A DNA stretch of 64,000 bases from Paracoccaceae bacterium (lineage in GTDB: Bacteria > Pseudomonadota > Alphaproteobacteria > Rhodobacterales > Rhodobacteraceae): positions 1-64,000 of the forward strand of contig JAQWQJ010000133.1 of assembly GCA_029244725.1 (NCBI GenBank), read 5' to 3'. Shown one piece after another: positions 14,876 through 22,697 of this stretch. The notes below the pieces were generated by a model that ran no database searches, was not told the DNA's origin, and saw only the letters and a program-made list of their open reading frames with translations. How positions within the stretch are numbered: the stretch's first letter is position 1; each line of letters starts with the position of its first letter. A program made the position numbers and the translations under genes.

Positions 14876-16111
14876 ATGAATGCGGGTGCAGGCATAGGAT
14901 ATGGATATAATGTCGCGATTGAAAAGCTCGCTGAGGAGTTGGCGGTGCCGCAAGATCGCTTTGATCAAGCCGAAAGGCGCTACAAGGATCTTGGCGAGTT
15001 TTTGCATCGAGATGAGTCCAAGGTTCGTGAATATGATCCAGATGTCTATATCCAAGGCTCTTTCGCGCTTGGCACGCCGATCAAGCCGGCGTCCAAGGAC
15101 GAAGATTACGATCTAGACATCGTCGTCTCGTTCCGGTCTCTGACGAAAGCGCAAATTTCCCAAGCAGACCTTCGCGCGCTTCTGAGAGCTGAGCTCAAAG
15201 CGTATCGCGATGCGCGCGGGATCAAGAACGAGGTCGGTGAGTCTAGAAGGTGCTGCACCTTGATCTACGCCGATGGTGCGCAATTCCACATGGACGTATT
15301 GCCGGCGGTTCCGAACGAGACAAACATGCGTGTCGTCCTTTCTTCCTACCTCGAGGATCAAGCACTTGCGGAGGGTGCGATCGCCATCACCGATAGCGAC
15401 AAGACTAGCACATACCGTGTCATTACGGATGATTGGCCCCGGAGCAATCCAAGTGGCTTTGCCGCATGGTTCAAGTCAAGTCAGATCGAACAGCTGAATG
15501 AACGTCGCAGGGCATTCCTAGACGCCCAAGGCAAAGTGACAGCGAGTGTGGAGGACGTCCCGGTTTTTCGGGTGCGAACACCTCTCCAGTCATCCATCAT
15601 GATCTTGAAGCGCCACAGGGACGAGTGGTTCGCAGAGCGGGATCCGGACCTGAAGGTTATTAGTGTGATCCTCACGACGCTCTCAACACATGCCTATGCA
15701 GGCGAAGCAAGGGTATCGGATGCGATTGCCAAGATTCTGAGGGACATGCACCTCTCAGTCAAAGAACGGAATGGGGTGTCATGGATCGCCAACCCGACGG
15801 ACCCTTCAGAGAATTTTGCGGATCGGTGGGAAAAGTTTCCCGAGCGCCGGGACTCCTTCCTTGCATGGCTTGAGGCCGCTCGTACGGATTTTGGTACCGT
15901 TCAAAGGTTCAGTGATACGAATATTGTTCTGAATGAGCTCTCACGACATCTTGGCAGCACCCTTGTTGAAGGTGCCCGCTCGAGGGTAGCGGCATCCGCA
16001 GGATCACGTGCGGCATCCGTCGCTCCTGCCGCTGCAGCCGGAGCTTCTGCGCCGGGTCTCGTTTTTGGTGGTGAGGATCGCAGGCCGACGGAGCCAAAAG
16101 GTTTTGGTTGA
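14876..16111 (+). CDS. CD-NTase of type II CBASS
   Basis: Predicted 411-residue cyclic-nucleotide synthase. Active site visible: GSF (Gly61-Ser62) with LGTPIKP after it, then YDLDIV with Asp79 and Asp81, and third metal residue in FHMDVLP (Asp140). The C-terminal ~45 residues are an Ala/Ser/Gly-rich flexible tail ending in PKGFG. In type II CBASS, Cap2 links the CD-NTase C-terminus to target molecules, and this free tail with a terminal Gly fits that. ATG preceded by AAGAGG. Overlaps cap2 by one base (TGATG). Its product should activate the SAVED domain of Cap5 at the end of the operon; the clade and exact nucleotide cannot be stated. Confidence 0.93.
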   Translation: MNAGAGIGYGYNVAIEKLAEELAVPQDRFDQAERRYKDLGEFLHRDESKVREYDPDVYIQGSFALGTPIKPASKDEDYDLDIVVSFRSLTKAQISQADLRALLRAELKAYRDARGIKNEVGESRRCCTLIYADGAQFHMDVLPAVPNETNMRVVLSSYLEDQALAEGAIAITDSDKTSTYRVITDDWPRSNPSGFAAWFKSSQIEQLNERRRAFLDAQGKVTASVEDVPVFRVRTPLQSSIMILKRHRDEWFAERDPDLKVISVILTTLSTHAYAGEARVSDAIAKILRDMHLSVKERNGVSWIANPTDPSENFADRWEKFPERRDSFLAWLEAARTDFGTVQRFSDTNIVLNELSRHLGSTLVEGARSRVAASAGSRAASVAPAAAAGASAPGLVFGGEDRRPTEPKGFG

Positions 16112-17829
16112 TGGAGTTCACTGCCGCCGAGGCGCGGTTAATCCGTGAGTGTGAAGAGCTCGCTAGTCTAACCGCGGCATCAGATTGGCTGGAAGGCCCC
16201 CAATTCGGCAAGAACGCTGATGGTCTGCTGGTCTGGTCGTTTGTTCTGCTCGCTGGTGATCATCGTGTTCCATTGCGGCTGGTTTTCCCAGCACTCTTTC
16301 CTGATCTACCACCATTTGTACTTCCAGCCGACAGCTCGGTCCGGCTATCGCAGCACCAATACGGCGAGGGTGGCGAACTATGCCTCCAGTATAGACCTGA
16401 CAACTGGCATCCCGACTGCAAGAGCGCGGATGTAGTCCGGAGTGCCAAAGCACTTCTCGAAGCAACCCCAAAGGACGATAGTTTCTCGGACGTGGAAAGC
16501 GCTCATCCTGCCGACTTACCATCGCTGCTCTCTGGGTGTTCCCGGCGCTTCATGCTACCCCCTGACACCGCACGCCTCTTGAGGTTGCGTCTTGCCGGGC
16601 ACGTGACCGATCTTCGCATAACTGTGGAGCGGCGGGTTGAGACTTCCGAAGTCCTTGTTGCCCGCATTGCGACCATCGGGTTGGGTTATGGCCAAGTTGA
16701 GCCTGACGACGGTCCTGGAATTGGCGGAAGCTGGGTACACGGAATCCTATTTCGGCTTCCCGACATTCGTAAAATTCCGGATCTACCGCCCAATGAACTG
16801 GCGATACTCCTTTATCGATATCTGCCGCCAAGGCTGCGCGGCTGGATTGAAGCAGCAGCCGACATGTTTGTAGTCATTTCAAACGGTCGGCGCGAAATAC
16901 TGTTGCGCATTCTCCACAACGGATCGAAACGAAGGATAGACCTGTTTCACACCTTTGAACCGCCAAAAGCAAGAGAACGCCGTGTTCAAGGGAATATGTT
17001 TCGAGAATCTAATATCTGCATCGTTGGCGCAGGCTCGCTGGGGTCAAAAGTTGCCGCCAGTCTTGCGCGCGAAGGCGTCGCTCAATTCATGTTGCTCGAC
17101 AATGACGTTCTTTGGTCTGACAACTTGGTGCGAAACGAACTCGATGAAATGGATGTGGGGCATCACAAGGCAATTTCTCTGAAGCACCGATTGCTTCGGA
17201 TAAACCCGGCGGTGAAAGTCGGTGCCTTGGGGATGAGTCTGACATCTCAATTATCTGTTCAAAACATTGCTCAGTTGAGCGAGATCATCAGCTCTTGTGA
17301 TCTCGTCATCGATACAACGGCTGATAGTGGTGTGTTTCGAATGGCAGCGGCCATTTGCACACAGAAGCGTAAACCACTCGTCTGGGGACGAGTTTACGCG
17401 GGTGGACTCGGAGGTCTGATTGCACGAAGTATCCCATCCGAAGATCCACCACCGCTGATCGCTGCATCTCAATTGCGTGCCTGGTGCGACGAGAAAGGCA
17501 TGGCACCGCCAGAGGGCCGCGAGCACAATTACGGGGTGCAAGGTGATGACGACGATGAGCCCCTATTCGCCTCTGACGGCGATGTAGGCGTCATTGCCAA
17601 CAGGCTGGCACGTCATGCTCTGGACGCCCTCACAACCACAGAGTTGAAAGTTCATCCGGAACCTGCCTACTTTATCGGGCTGCGCAAAGGCTGGATCTTT
17701 GATCATCCCTTTGACACCCACCCAGTCATTTTCGCTCCTCTCGAAGGATGGGAAAAGGGCAGCACAAGTTGTGCAGAAGAGGGCGTCGAACGCGTCATGG
17801 CTCACCTTGGAGTGCAAGATGACGCTTAG
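16111..17829 (+). CDS. cap2: Cap2, E1/E2 fusion ubiquitin-transfer-like enzyme
   Basis: Predicted 572-residue enzyme that primes the CD-NTase by conjugating its C-terminus. The N-terminal E2-like domain (about 1-150) has the conserved LVFPALFPDLPPFV, then ELCLQYRPDNWHP with the candidate catalytic Cys91. A linker region is followed by an E1/ThiF adenylation domain (about 290-560) with nucleotide loop IVGAGSLGSKVAASLAREG, LLDNDVLWSDNLVRNEL, and later a candidate E1 Cys in RAWCDEKGM. Start at ATG 16111 (AAAAGG 9 bases upstream) rather than the TTG one codon earlier. Overlaps cap3 by 11 bases. E2-E1 fusion plus JAB protease is the definition of type II CBASS. Confidence 0.93.
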   Translation: MEFTAAEARLIRECEELASLTAASDWLEGPQFGKNADGLLVWSFVLLAGDHRVPLRLVFPALFPDLPPFVLPADSSVRLSQHQYGEGGELCLQYRPDNWHPDCKSADVVRSAKALLEATPKDDSFSDVESAHPADLPSLLSGCSRRFMLPPDTARLLRLRLAGHVTDLRITVERRVETSEVLVARIATIGLGYGQVEPDDGPGIGGSWVHGILFRLPDIRKIPDLPPNELAILLYRYLPPRLRGWIEAAADMFVVISNGRREILLRILHNGSKRRIDLFHTFEPPKARERRVQGNMFRESNICIVGAGSLGSKVAASLAREGVAQFMLLDNDVLWSDNLVRNELDEMDVGHHKAISLKHRLLRINPAVKVGALGMSLTSQLSVQNIAQLSEIISSCDLVIDTTADSGVFRMAAAICTQKRKPLVWGRVYAGGLGGLIARSIPSEDPPPLIAASQLRAWCDEKGMAPPEGREHNYGVQGDDDDEPLFASDGDVGVIANRLARHALDALTTTELKVHPEPAYFIGLRKGWIFDHPFDTHPVIFAPLEGWEKGSTSCAEEGVERVMAHLGVQDDA

Positions 17830-18331
17830 CCTCACAGTCCCACGCTCACAGCTTGAGAAATTGCAGACTCACCTTAAACAAGGTGGTAAACGCGAGATCG
17901 GCGGGTGGTTGGTTGCAGAACAGACAGCTCCGGGAAAATTTGAACTCGTCGGTTTAACCGTCGATCTTGAGGTGGGCACACGAGATCGTTTCGATAGTTT
18001 GCCTGAACCGCACTCAAAACAGATGGATCGGATCTTACTGGAGAGTAGTGGTCGCACTGGTCGGGTTGACTATCTTGGCGAATGGCACTCGCACCCGGCA
18101 TTCCCACCAATACCTAGCGAGATCGACGTGGCCTCGATGACAAATATGGTCGAATACAGCGGACCTTCGTTTGCAGCATTGGTCATCGTGCGCCTAATGG
18201 GCAGCGCCTCGATTCAGGCGACCATCACCACGTTTCAACGTGGCCAATTGCCCAAGGCCGGCCAGTTGATAATTGCAAATGCAGTTCCAGAAGCTGGATT
18301 TAGCGAAAGTTGGCAACCGCCGGAACTTTAG
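17819..18331 (+). CDS. cap3: Cap3, JAB/MPN isopeptidase
   Basis: Predicted 170-residue zinc isopeptidase that removes the CD-NTase from its conjugates and so counterbalances Cap2. The JAMM motif is complete: Glu26 in REIGGW, His90 and His92 in EWHSHP, Ser100 and Asp103 in PSEID. The open frame runs further upstream inside cap2, but the domain begins at MTLSLTVP and that ATG overlaps the cap2 end, so it is taken as the start. Third gene of the operon, followed by 91 bases before cap5. Confidence 0.92.
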   Translation: MTLSLTVPRSQLEKLQTHLKQGGKREIGGWLVAEQTAPGKFELVGLTVDLEVGTRDRFDSLPEPHSKQMDRILLESSGRTGRVDYLGEWHSHPAFPPIPSEIDVASMTNMVEYSGPSFAALVIVRLMGSASIQATITTFQRGQLPKAGQLIIANAVPEAGFSESWQPPEL

Positions 18332-18422
18332 CATTGCTCGCTGGACTGGAAACCATTGGCCACTCGTTTAACCATTCAATTATAACCCGCTATGGCGGCG
18401 CTATTCAAAAAGGAGCGGAAAA

Positions 18423-19550
18423 TTGTCTAGTTCAAGTATCCCAGCCAAGATACAAACCCAGTTGTGGGCTTTGGCGGCGGGTCGATGTGAATTTTCAGGA
18501 TGCAATAAGCTTCTTGTCGGGGATCTGATCGCAGGCAAGGAAGACGGAAAGTTCGGTTTCATCGCGCATATTGTGGCAGATAGTGAGAACGGCCCGAGGG
18601 GCGATGCAATCCGTTCTCCACTTCTCGCCCGTGACATCAGCAACTTGATGCTGATGTGCCCCATCCATCACAAGGAAATCGACGTAGATCACGTGGACGA
18701 CTATCCAGAAGAAACACTCGTGGCTATGAAGCGCGAGCACGAAGAGCGGATCGAGACTGTTACCGATATGGATGCCGACCGCGCGGCGCATGTGCTCCGT
18801 TTCGCGGCGACCATCGGCCAAATGGACTCCTTGGTTTCCACCAAGGCCATTTTTGCCGCTATGCCGCCCGACAGACATCCTGCGGAGCGACGAACCATCG
18901 ACATCGAACTCAATTCCGAAATCAAGGATGATGAACCGGAATTTTGGGACATGCAAAGCGCGCATCTGCACCGTCAGTTCAAACGCAAGGTGAAGGAGCG
19001 AATAGAGCAGAAGGAGATCCTTCAATTGAGTGTGTTTGCGCTTGCTCCGCAGCCGCTTCTTATCGAACTTGGCACGTTACTCGGTGACATCATGCCTGTA
19101 TCTGTTCACCAAAAGTACCGCGAGCCATCTACTTGGAAATGGCAACTCCACCAGCCGTCAATAGCTTTCAAAGTTGACGAATATTCAGGGCCGAAAGAGG
19201 TGCCTGTCGCCCTTAAGCTAGCGCTCAGTGCTACCGTCGATGATCAGAGAATTTGGTCGGTTCTAGGCAACAATACTGCCATCTGGTCGATCACAGTGGA
19301 AGAGCCCCATAATGATATAATGCGAAGACAAGAGGATCTTGCAATCTACAAGACCCACCTTCGTAGACTATTTGATCGGATTAAGGCCCACCACGGCGAG
19401 AATACGACAATCAATGTATTCCCCGTTCTTCCGGTTTCCGCAGCCATCGAAACAGGACGCTCACGAATGCCTAAAGCCGATCTGCCTTTGGTGATATACG
19501 ATCAAAAACCCGGGAAAGGATTCGAGCCGGCATTCCAGATTTGTTCATAA
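18423..19550 (+). CDS. cap5: Cap5, HNH-SAVED effector nuclease
   Basis: Predicted 375-residue CBASS effector that degrades DNA when a cyclic nucleotide binds. N-terminal HNH domain (about 10-100): Cys22/Cys27 in RCEFSGCN, AHIVADSENGPRGD, then SNLMLMCPIHHKEID with Cys79 and the His pair. C-terminal SAVED receptor domain (about 175-375), recognised by LQLSVFALAPQPLLIELG, WSITVEEPHNDI, and the closing INVFPVLPVSAAIETGRSRMPKADLPLVIYDQ block. Start is TTG, chosen because AAAAGGAG lies 7 bases upstream and no ATG fits. With the three genes before it, this forms a complete type II CBASS. Confidence 0.93.
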   Translation: MSSSSIPAKIQTQLWALAAGRCEFSGCNKLLVGDLIAGKEDGKFGFIAHIVADSENGPRGDAIRSPLLARDISNLMLMCPIHHKEIDVDHVDDYPEETLVAMKREHEERIETVTDMDADRAAHVLRFAATIGQMDSLVSTKAIFAAMPPDRHPAERRTIDIELNSEIKDDEPEFWDMQSAHLHRQFKRKVKERIEQKEILQLSVFALAPQPLLIELGTLLGDIMPVSVHQKYREPSTWKWQLHQPSIAFKVDEYSGPKEVPVALKLALSATVDDQRIWSVLGNNTAIWSITVEEPHNDIMRRQEDLAIYKTHLRRLFDRIKAHHGENTTINVFPVLPVSAAIETGRSRMPKADLPLVIYDQKPGKGFEPAFQICS

Positions 19551-19617
19551 GCCATTGTGAACCACTATCCGACTATCGTCTTACGTTCAAACTATTACCC
19601 GGTAGCCAAACGCAAAA

Positions 19618-20280
19618 CTACGGCAAGCGCTCGCGGCTTGGAATATCAATCCTTAAGTCTGCAAGATTTTTTCGGTCTTCAGCCGACAACTTGCCGGCGT
19701 CTTCGAGAATGCTTTGTCTGAGCGCCTCAGAATCGTCTATGACGTGGGCAAGAGTATGCGATATTAGATTGTACAAAAGTTGCTGATGTTCGAAATCACT
19801 AACGGATGCCGTCACGCTTAAATTTACCACATCAACTGCTTCTTCGTTTTCCCCGAGCACAATACCTGTCACTCTTTCATTAAGAACGCCTTCTTCGTGA
19901 ATGAAATGGCTGTCCCGAATTTTCTTCCAATATACAAAACATTCTTTAGCTTCTGGCATACCTTTAAAAACTTTGTCTGGGCTTAAGGGACCATTGGCTA
20001 AATTTTTTCCGAAACAAGAAAAATACTTTGCGACAATGCCGATCAACGCTGCATAGCTGGCTATCGGCAACTCTGGTGATATCTTTAGAAACTCCTGCAT
20101 TGCCGCTTGGCAAAATCGCAGACTAGACTCGTGAACCCTAAGCACTGCCAATCGCTCGGTCTTCTTGCTATCCCATTTTACAACCCGCTTTGCATTCGGA
20201 TAGCCATCAACATGGAGACCAGCTTCCGCTTTCAGAAGGCCAACTTGTTCACTTGGTTGATTAGTTTCAGCAGCTGACAC
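19618..20280 (-). CDS. Unknown protein with R-X5-H motif
   Basis: Predicted 220-residue helical protein, convergent with cap5 and lower in GC than its neighbours. No family recognised. It contains the segment FVYWKKIRDSHFIHEEGV, in which RDSHFIH fits the R-X4-6-H pattern of HEPN-type domains, after helices such as LPIASYAALIGIVAKYF; a C-terminal segment DVVNLSVTASVSDFEHQQLLYNLISHTLAHV follows. It may be a stand-alone defence gene or belong functionally to the type II CBASS next to it. The HEPN idea rests on one short motif. The reading frame is open and well formed throughout. Confidence 0.6.
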   Translation of the reverse strand: MSAAETNQPSEQVGLLKAEAGLHVDGYPNAKRVVKWDSKKTERLAVLRVHESSLRFCQAAMQEFLKISPELPIASYAALIGIVAKYFSCFGKNLANGPLSPDKVFKGMPEAKECFVYWKKIRDSHFIHEEGVLNERVTGIVLGENEEAVDVVNLSVTASVSDFEHQQLLYNLISHTLAHVIDDSEALRQSILEDAGKLSAEDRKNLADLRIDIPSRERLP

Positions 20281-20523
20281 AGACGCCTCACGCTCATAAC
20301 ATACTTAAATTAATAGATCTTTTCTATCAGGGGGCCCTTTACTAAACAAGGTGAGATCCTCTCATACAGATTTCCGCGATGATAAATTGGGGAAAATAGA
20401 GTGAAGTAGATTAAAGGCATCCTAGTGCTCATGGGATTGTAGTTTACTGGATAACGATTGAAAAACTGACCTCCACTTTTGCAGATACCGTCTCTTTTTC
20501 GCGCAACGGGATGCGGCATGTGA

Positions 20524-20536
20524 CTATCACTGATAG
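20524..20536. promoter_or_regulatory. Inverted repeat CTATCA-C-TGATAG
   Basis: Perfect 6-1-6 inverted repeat about 215 bases upstream of traA, of operator size. The binding protein is unknown. Confidence 0.3.
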
Positions 20537-20679
20537 CTGAAAAGCATATGAGCTTGGCGAATAGCGGATACCTCACCGACCCAGAAAGTAGTTCCTCTGC
20601 AACATGGGAAATCTAGTCATTTACCTCCTGACACACGCCCCCCGCGAAAAACTTCCCCTCCCATGCCTTTTATACGTTG

Positions 20680-20702
20680 TTAATTATTATTTTAATAATT
20701 AA
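20680..20702. promoter_or_regulatory. AT-rich palindrome upstream of traA
   Basis: A perfect 10-3-10 inverted repeat (TTAATTATTA, TTT, TAATAATTAA), 49 bases before the traA start, in the expected promoter region. It may be an operator for a tra regulator or an H-NS/MucR-type silencer site. A related AT stretch (TTTTAATAATTA) occurs near 51169, upstream of the Fic gene. Confidence 0.45.
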
Positions 20703-20751
20703 TACGGCGATAATTTGATTCATTATCACTATTCAACAGAGGGACAGACCT

Positions 20752-21102
20752 ATGAAACACTTTCTCAAACCTGCGCTGACATTGGCGGCTTTTGTGACTG
20801 CAGGCCCAGTTCTCGCGGCCGGCGACGGACTTGGTATTCAGCAAGGCTTCACCGAGGTTGGTGATGATCTACAGGCCCTGATGGGCGGGGCAGGGGGCTT
20901 CTTAATTGTCATCATCTCGATCGCCCTGGCGGCGATCATGCTGGCCATCGGGCGTGGCTGGGGACAAGCGGTCACGGCTTTTGCTGTGGCATTGTTCCTT
21001 GGTTATGGCGTCAACGCGCTGCAGGGCATCTCCGGTGTGACAGGCGGCGTTGACCTCCTGGCGGCTGATATTGTCCTCACTGAAGACCCCTCTGCTCTCT
21101 GA
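20752..21102 (+). CDS. traA: F-type pilin TraA
   Basis: Predicted 116-residue pilin precursor. An N-terminal signal peptide (basic MKHFLKP, hydrophobic stretch, likely cleavage after VLAA) is followed by a mature part with two hydrophobic helices (FLIVIISIALAAIMLAIG and AVTAFAVALFLGYGV) joined by a short RGWGQ loop, the classic two-helix plan of F/VirB2 pilins. First gene of the tra operon; GAGGGACAGACCT ribosome site. An intrinsic terminator-like hairpin directly after it would make traA mRNA more abundant than the rest. Name by position and topology, since pilins are poorly conserved. Confidence 0.85.
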   Translation: MKHFLKPALTLAAFVTAGPVLAAGDGLGIQQGFTEVGDDLQALMGGAGGFLIVIISIALAAIMLAIGRGWGQAVTAFAVALFLGYGVNALQGISGVTGGVDLLAADIVLTEDPSAL

Positions 21103-21118
21103 GATTTAGTTTGCTTGG

Positions 21119-21154
21119 GCGGGTGCCGTTTTGGTGCCCGCTACCTTTCTTTTT
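21119..21154 (+). terminator. Terminator/attenuator between traA and traL
   Basis: Nine-pair stem (two G-U pairs) GCGGGTGCC / GGTGCCCGC with loop GTTTT at 21119-21141, then a pyrimidine/T-rich tail (TACCTTTCTTTTT). Placed 16 bases after the traA stop and just before the traL ribosome site, it probably acts as a partial terminator. Confidence 0.65.
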
Positions 21155-21166
21155 GAGGATGTCCCC

Positions 21167-21448
21167 TTGTTCGTTGTCATTGAGCAAAGACTTCAAGACC
21201 CCCCACGGTTTCTGATGCTTCCGGCTGATGAGGCTGTGGTCCTGGGCCTCCCAATCCTGATGGGCCTTCTTGGGCGAATGCTCTTCCCGGGTCTGATCGT
21301 GGGCTTTGCCACTTGGGCGACCTGGAAGCGCCTGAAAGGCGAGGGCGGTCTCGAGAGGCTTTTGGCTGCCGCCTATTGGTACACGCCCCATGGACTTGGT
21401 TTCTTCACTCCCTTCCCTGATGCCGCGCCGGAGACTTGGGACGCCTAA
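21167..21448 (+). CDS. traL: TraL, T4SS envelope protein
   Basis: Predicted 93-residue inner-membrane protein of F-type conjugation, related to VirB3 and needed for pilus assembly. The segment QRLQDPPRFLMLPADEA near the start is the TraL hallmark, followed by hydrophobic VLGLPILMGLLGRMLFPGLIVGFATWATW and a charged linker to a C-terminal LAAAYWYTPHGLG motif. The frame opens upstream, but TTG at 21167 is chosen since GAGG lies 8 bases before it and gives the usual family length. Its stop overlaps traE (TAATG). Confidence 0.88.
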   Translation: MFVVIEQRLQDPPRFLMLPADEAVVLGLPILMGLLGRMLFPGLIVGFATWATWKRLKGEGGLERLLAAAYWYTPHGLGFFTPFPDAAPETWDA

Positions 21449-22002
21449 TGAACTTTCAAGCTCTTCAGAGATCCGTGCGTCAAGCCCGCATGGCTCGGAA
21501 TATCCTTGCCGGATCGACGGCTTTGCTTTTTGGCATCAATGGTCTTCTGGCCTACGAGATCTACAGTCAAAGCAACCAGGTAATCCTCGTTCCGACTAAT
21601 GTCAGTGACGGGATGATTGCCCGTGGGGTTGTCGATAAACGCTATCTCGAAGCCTTGGCGCTTGATGCAGTCTACGGGCTTTATAATGCCAATCCGGAAA
21701 ACCTCGACTATGGCCGCAATGTCATTGCGCGTTTGGCGGCTGTCGCTAACCGCAATGAACTTCTGCGCCATTACGACAGCGTGGCCACCGATATTCGCGA
21801 GAGGTCCATTTCTACGGTCTTTTTTGCCCGACGCATCGAACACAATTTCGACCGCCTGGAAGTGATCGTCGAAGGCGACATGCAGACCTTCCTCAATACG
21901 GTTCTGGTGAACCAGGAACCCAGGCGGATCAAGCTCGCCTTTGTGATTGAGGCTGGCTCAACACGCCTCTCGCGCATCAGCAAGCTGGAGATCGAAGGAT
22001 GA
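21448..22002 (+). CDS. traE: TraE, T4SS inner-membrane assembly protein (VirB5/8-like)
   Basis: Predicted 184-residue protein with a short cytoplasmic N-terminus, one membrane helix (ILAGSTALLFGINGLLAYEIY) and a periplasmic VirB8-like domain. Typical TraE features are the QVILVPTNVSD region after the membrane and VVDKRYLEALALDAVYGLYNANPEN. ATG overlaps the traL stop; its own end overlaps traK by 4 bases. Works with TraL, TraK, TraB and TraV in building the conjugation channel. Confidence 0.9.
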   Translation: MNFQALQRSVRQARMARNILAGSTALLFGINGLLAYEIYSQSNQVILVPTNVSDGMIARGVVDKRYLEALALDAVYGLYNANPENLDYGRNVIARLAAVANRNELLRHYDSVATDIRERSISTVFFARRIEHNFDRLEVIVEGDMQTFLNTVLVNQEPRRIKLAFVIEAGSTRLSRISKLEIEG

Positions 22003-22697
22003 CCAAAGCACTGGTGATCGCTGGGATTATTGCCTTGGTTGTCCTTTTGGGAACGACGGTTGATGCCGCGCAAAACCTGACGGTCGAACCCGATGGCACC
22101 ATCTCCTTTGAAGCCTCAACAACAGGTGTCACGCGATTGAGCATCAAGGGCGATCGTATTCGCCGTCTGATCAATACCGCCACCGATTTTGAAATGACCA
22201 ATGATGCGGAAACCGGGGATGTCTTTCTGCGATATCTCGGAGCGGAATTGCTCGACCCACAGGAGACCGGCTTCATTGTCAGCGAGGCCGGCGTAACCAT
22301 CGGCTATGTGCTGAGCCCGGTTGAGGGAACCGTAGAGACGGTTGTCATATCCGTCGAGGGTGAAGACGGCGAAGCGCTTCTGGACAATCCCTCCAGGGGT
22401 CCTGATCCCATCGGCTTTTCTGACGATATCGCAGAGTTTGCAACCGCCATCGTGCGGGACGTGGCTCGGAGCCATGTCTTAGGGCGTTCGGTGCCCGGTG
22501 GACGCGACGGCCGGGTCGTGCGGCGGATCTCTGGGCAGGGTTGGACTGCCAGTTTGCGCGTGGCCGTTGCCGGACAGTCCCCGCGTCTTGTGCGAGAGCA
22601 GGAGTTTTATGGCGCTGGCGTGCTCGCGGTCTGGGTGCAAAAGACCGGACTCGCTGCCGGAGAGCGCACTTGGGTCATCGTGGTCGAAGGTAACTGA
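21999..22697 (+). CDS. traK: TraK, secretin-like outer-membrane-complex protein
   Basis: Predicted 232-residue periplasmic protein equivalent to VirB9 of the T4SS outer-membrane core. It begins with a signal peptide (ALVIAGIIALVVLLGTTVDAA), continues with a beta-rich domain (TGVTRLSIKGDRIRRLINT is the usual TraK opening block) and ends with a C-terminal beta domain that contacts TraB/TraV. Coupled on both sides (4-base overlap with traE, 1-base overlap with traB). Confidence 0.88.
   Translation: MTKALVIAGIIALVVLLGTTVDAAQNLTVEPDGTISFEASTTGVTRLSIKGDRIRRLINTATDFEMTNDAETGDVFLRYLGAELLDPQETGFIVSEAGVTIGYVLSPVEGTVETVVISVEGEDGEALLDNPSRGPDPIGFSDDIAEFATAIVRDVARSHVLGRSVPGGRDGRVVRRISGQGWTASLRVAVAGQSPRLVREQEFYGAGVLAVWVQKTGLAAGERTWVIVVEGN

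Larger units (their letters stand above)
20281..20751. other. AT-rich non-coding region before the tra operon
   Basis: About 470 bases with no convincing gene; a minus-strand frame of 88 codons at 20310-20576 has no ribosome site or recognisable content. It holds a 13-base inverted repeat at 20524, a 23-base AT palindrome at 20680 and presumably the tra promoter. An oriT could lie here, but no nick-like sequence was identified. Confidence 0.6.

Noticed and set aside
20310-20576. An 88-codon minus-strand frame before the tra operon
   Set aside because: No ribosome site, unusual composition and overlap with inverted repeats; treated as non-coding.
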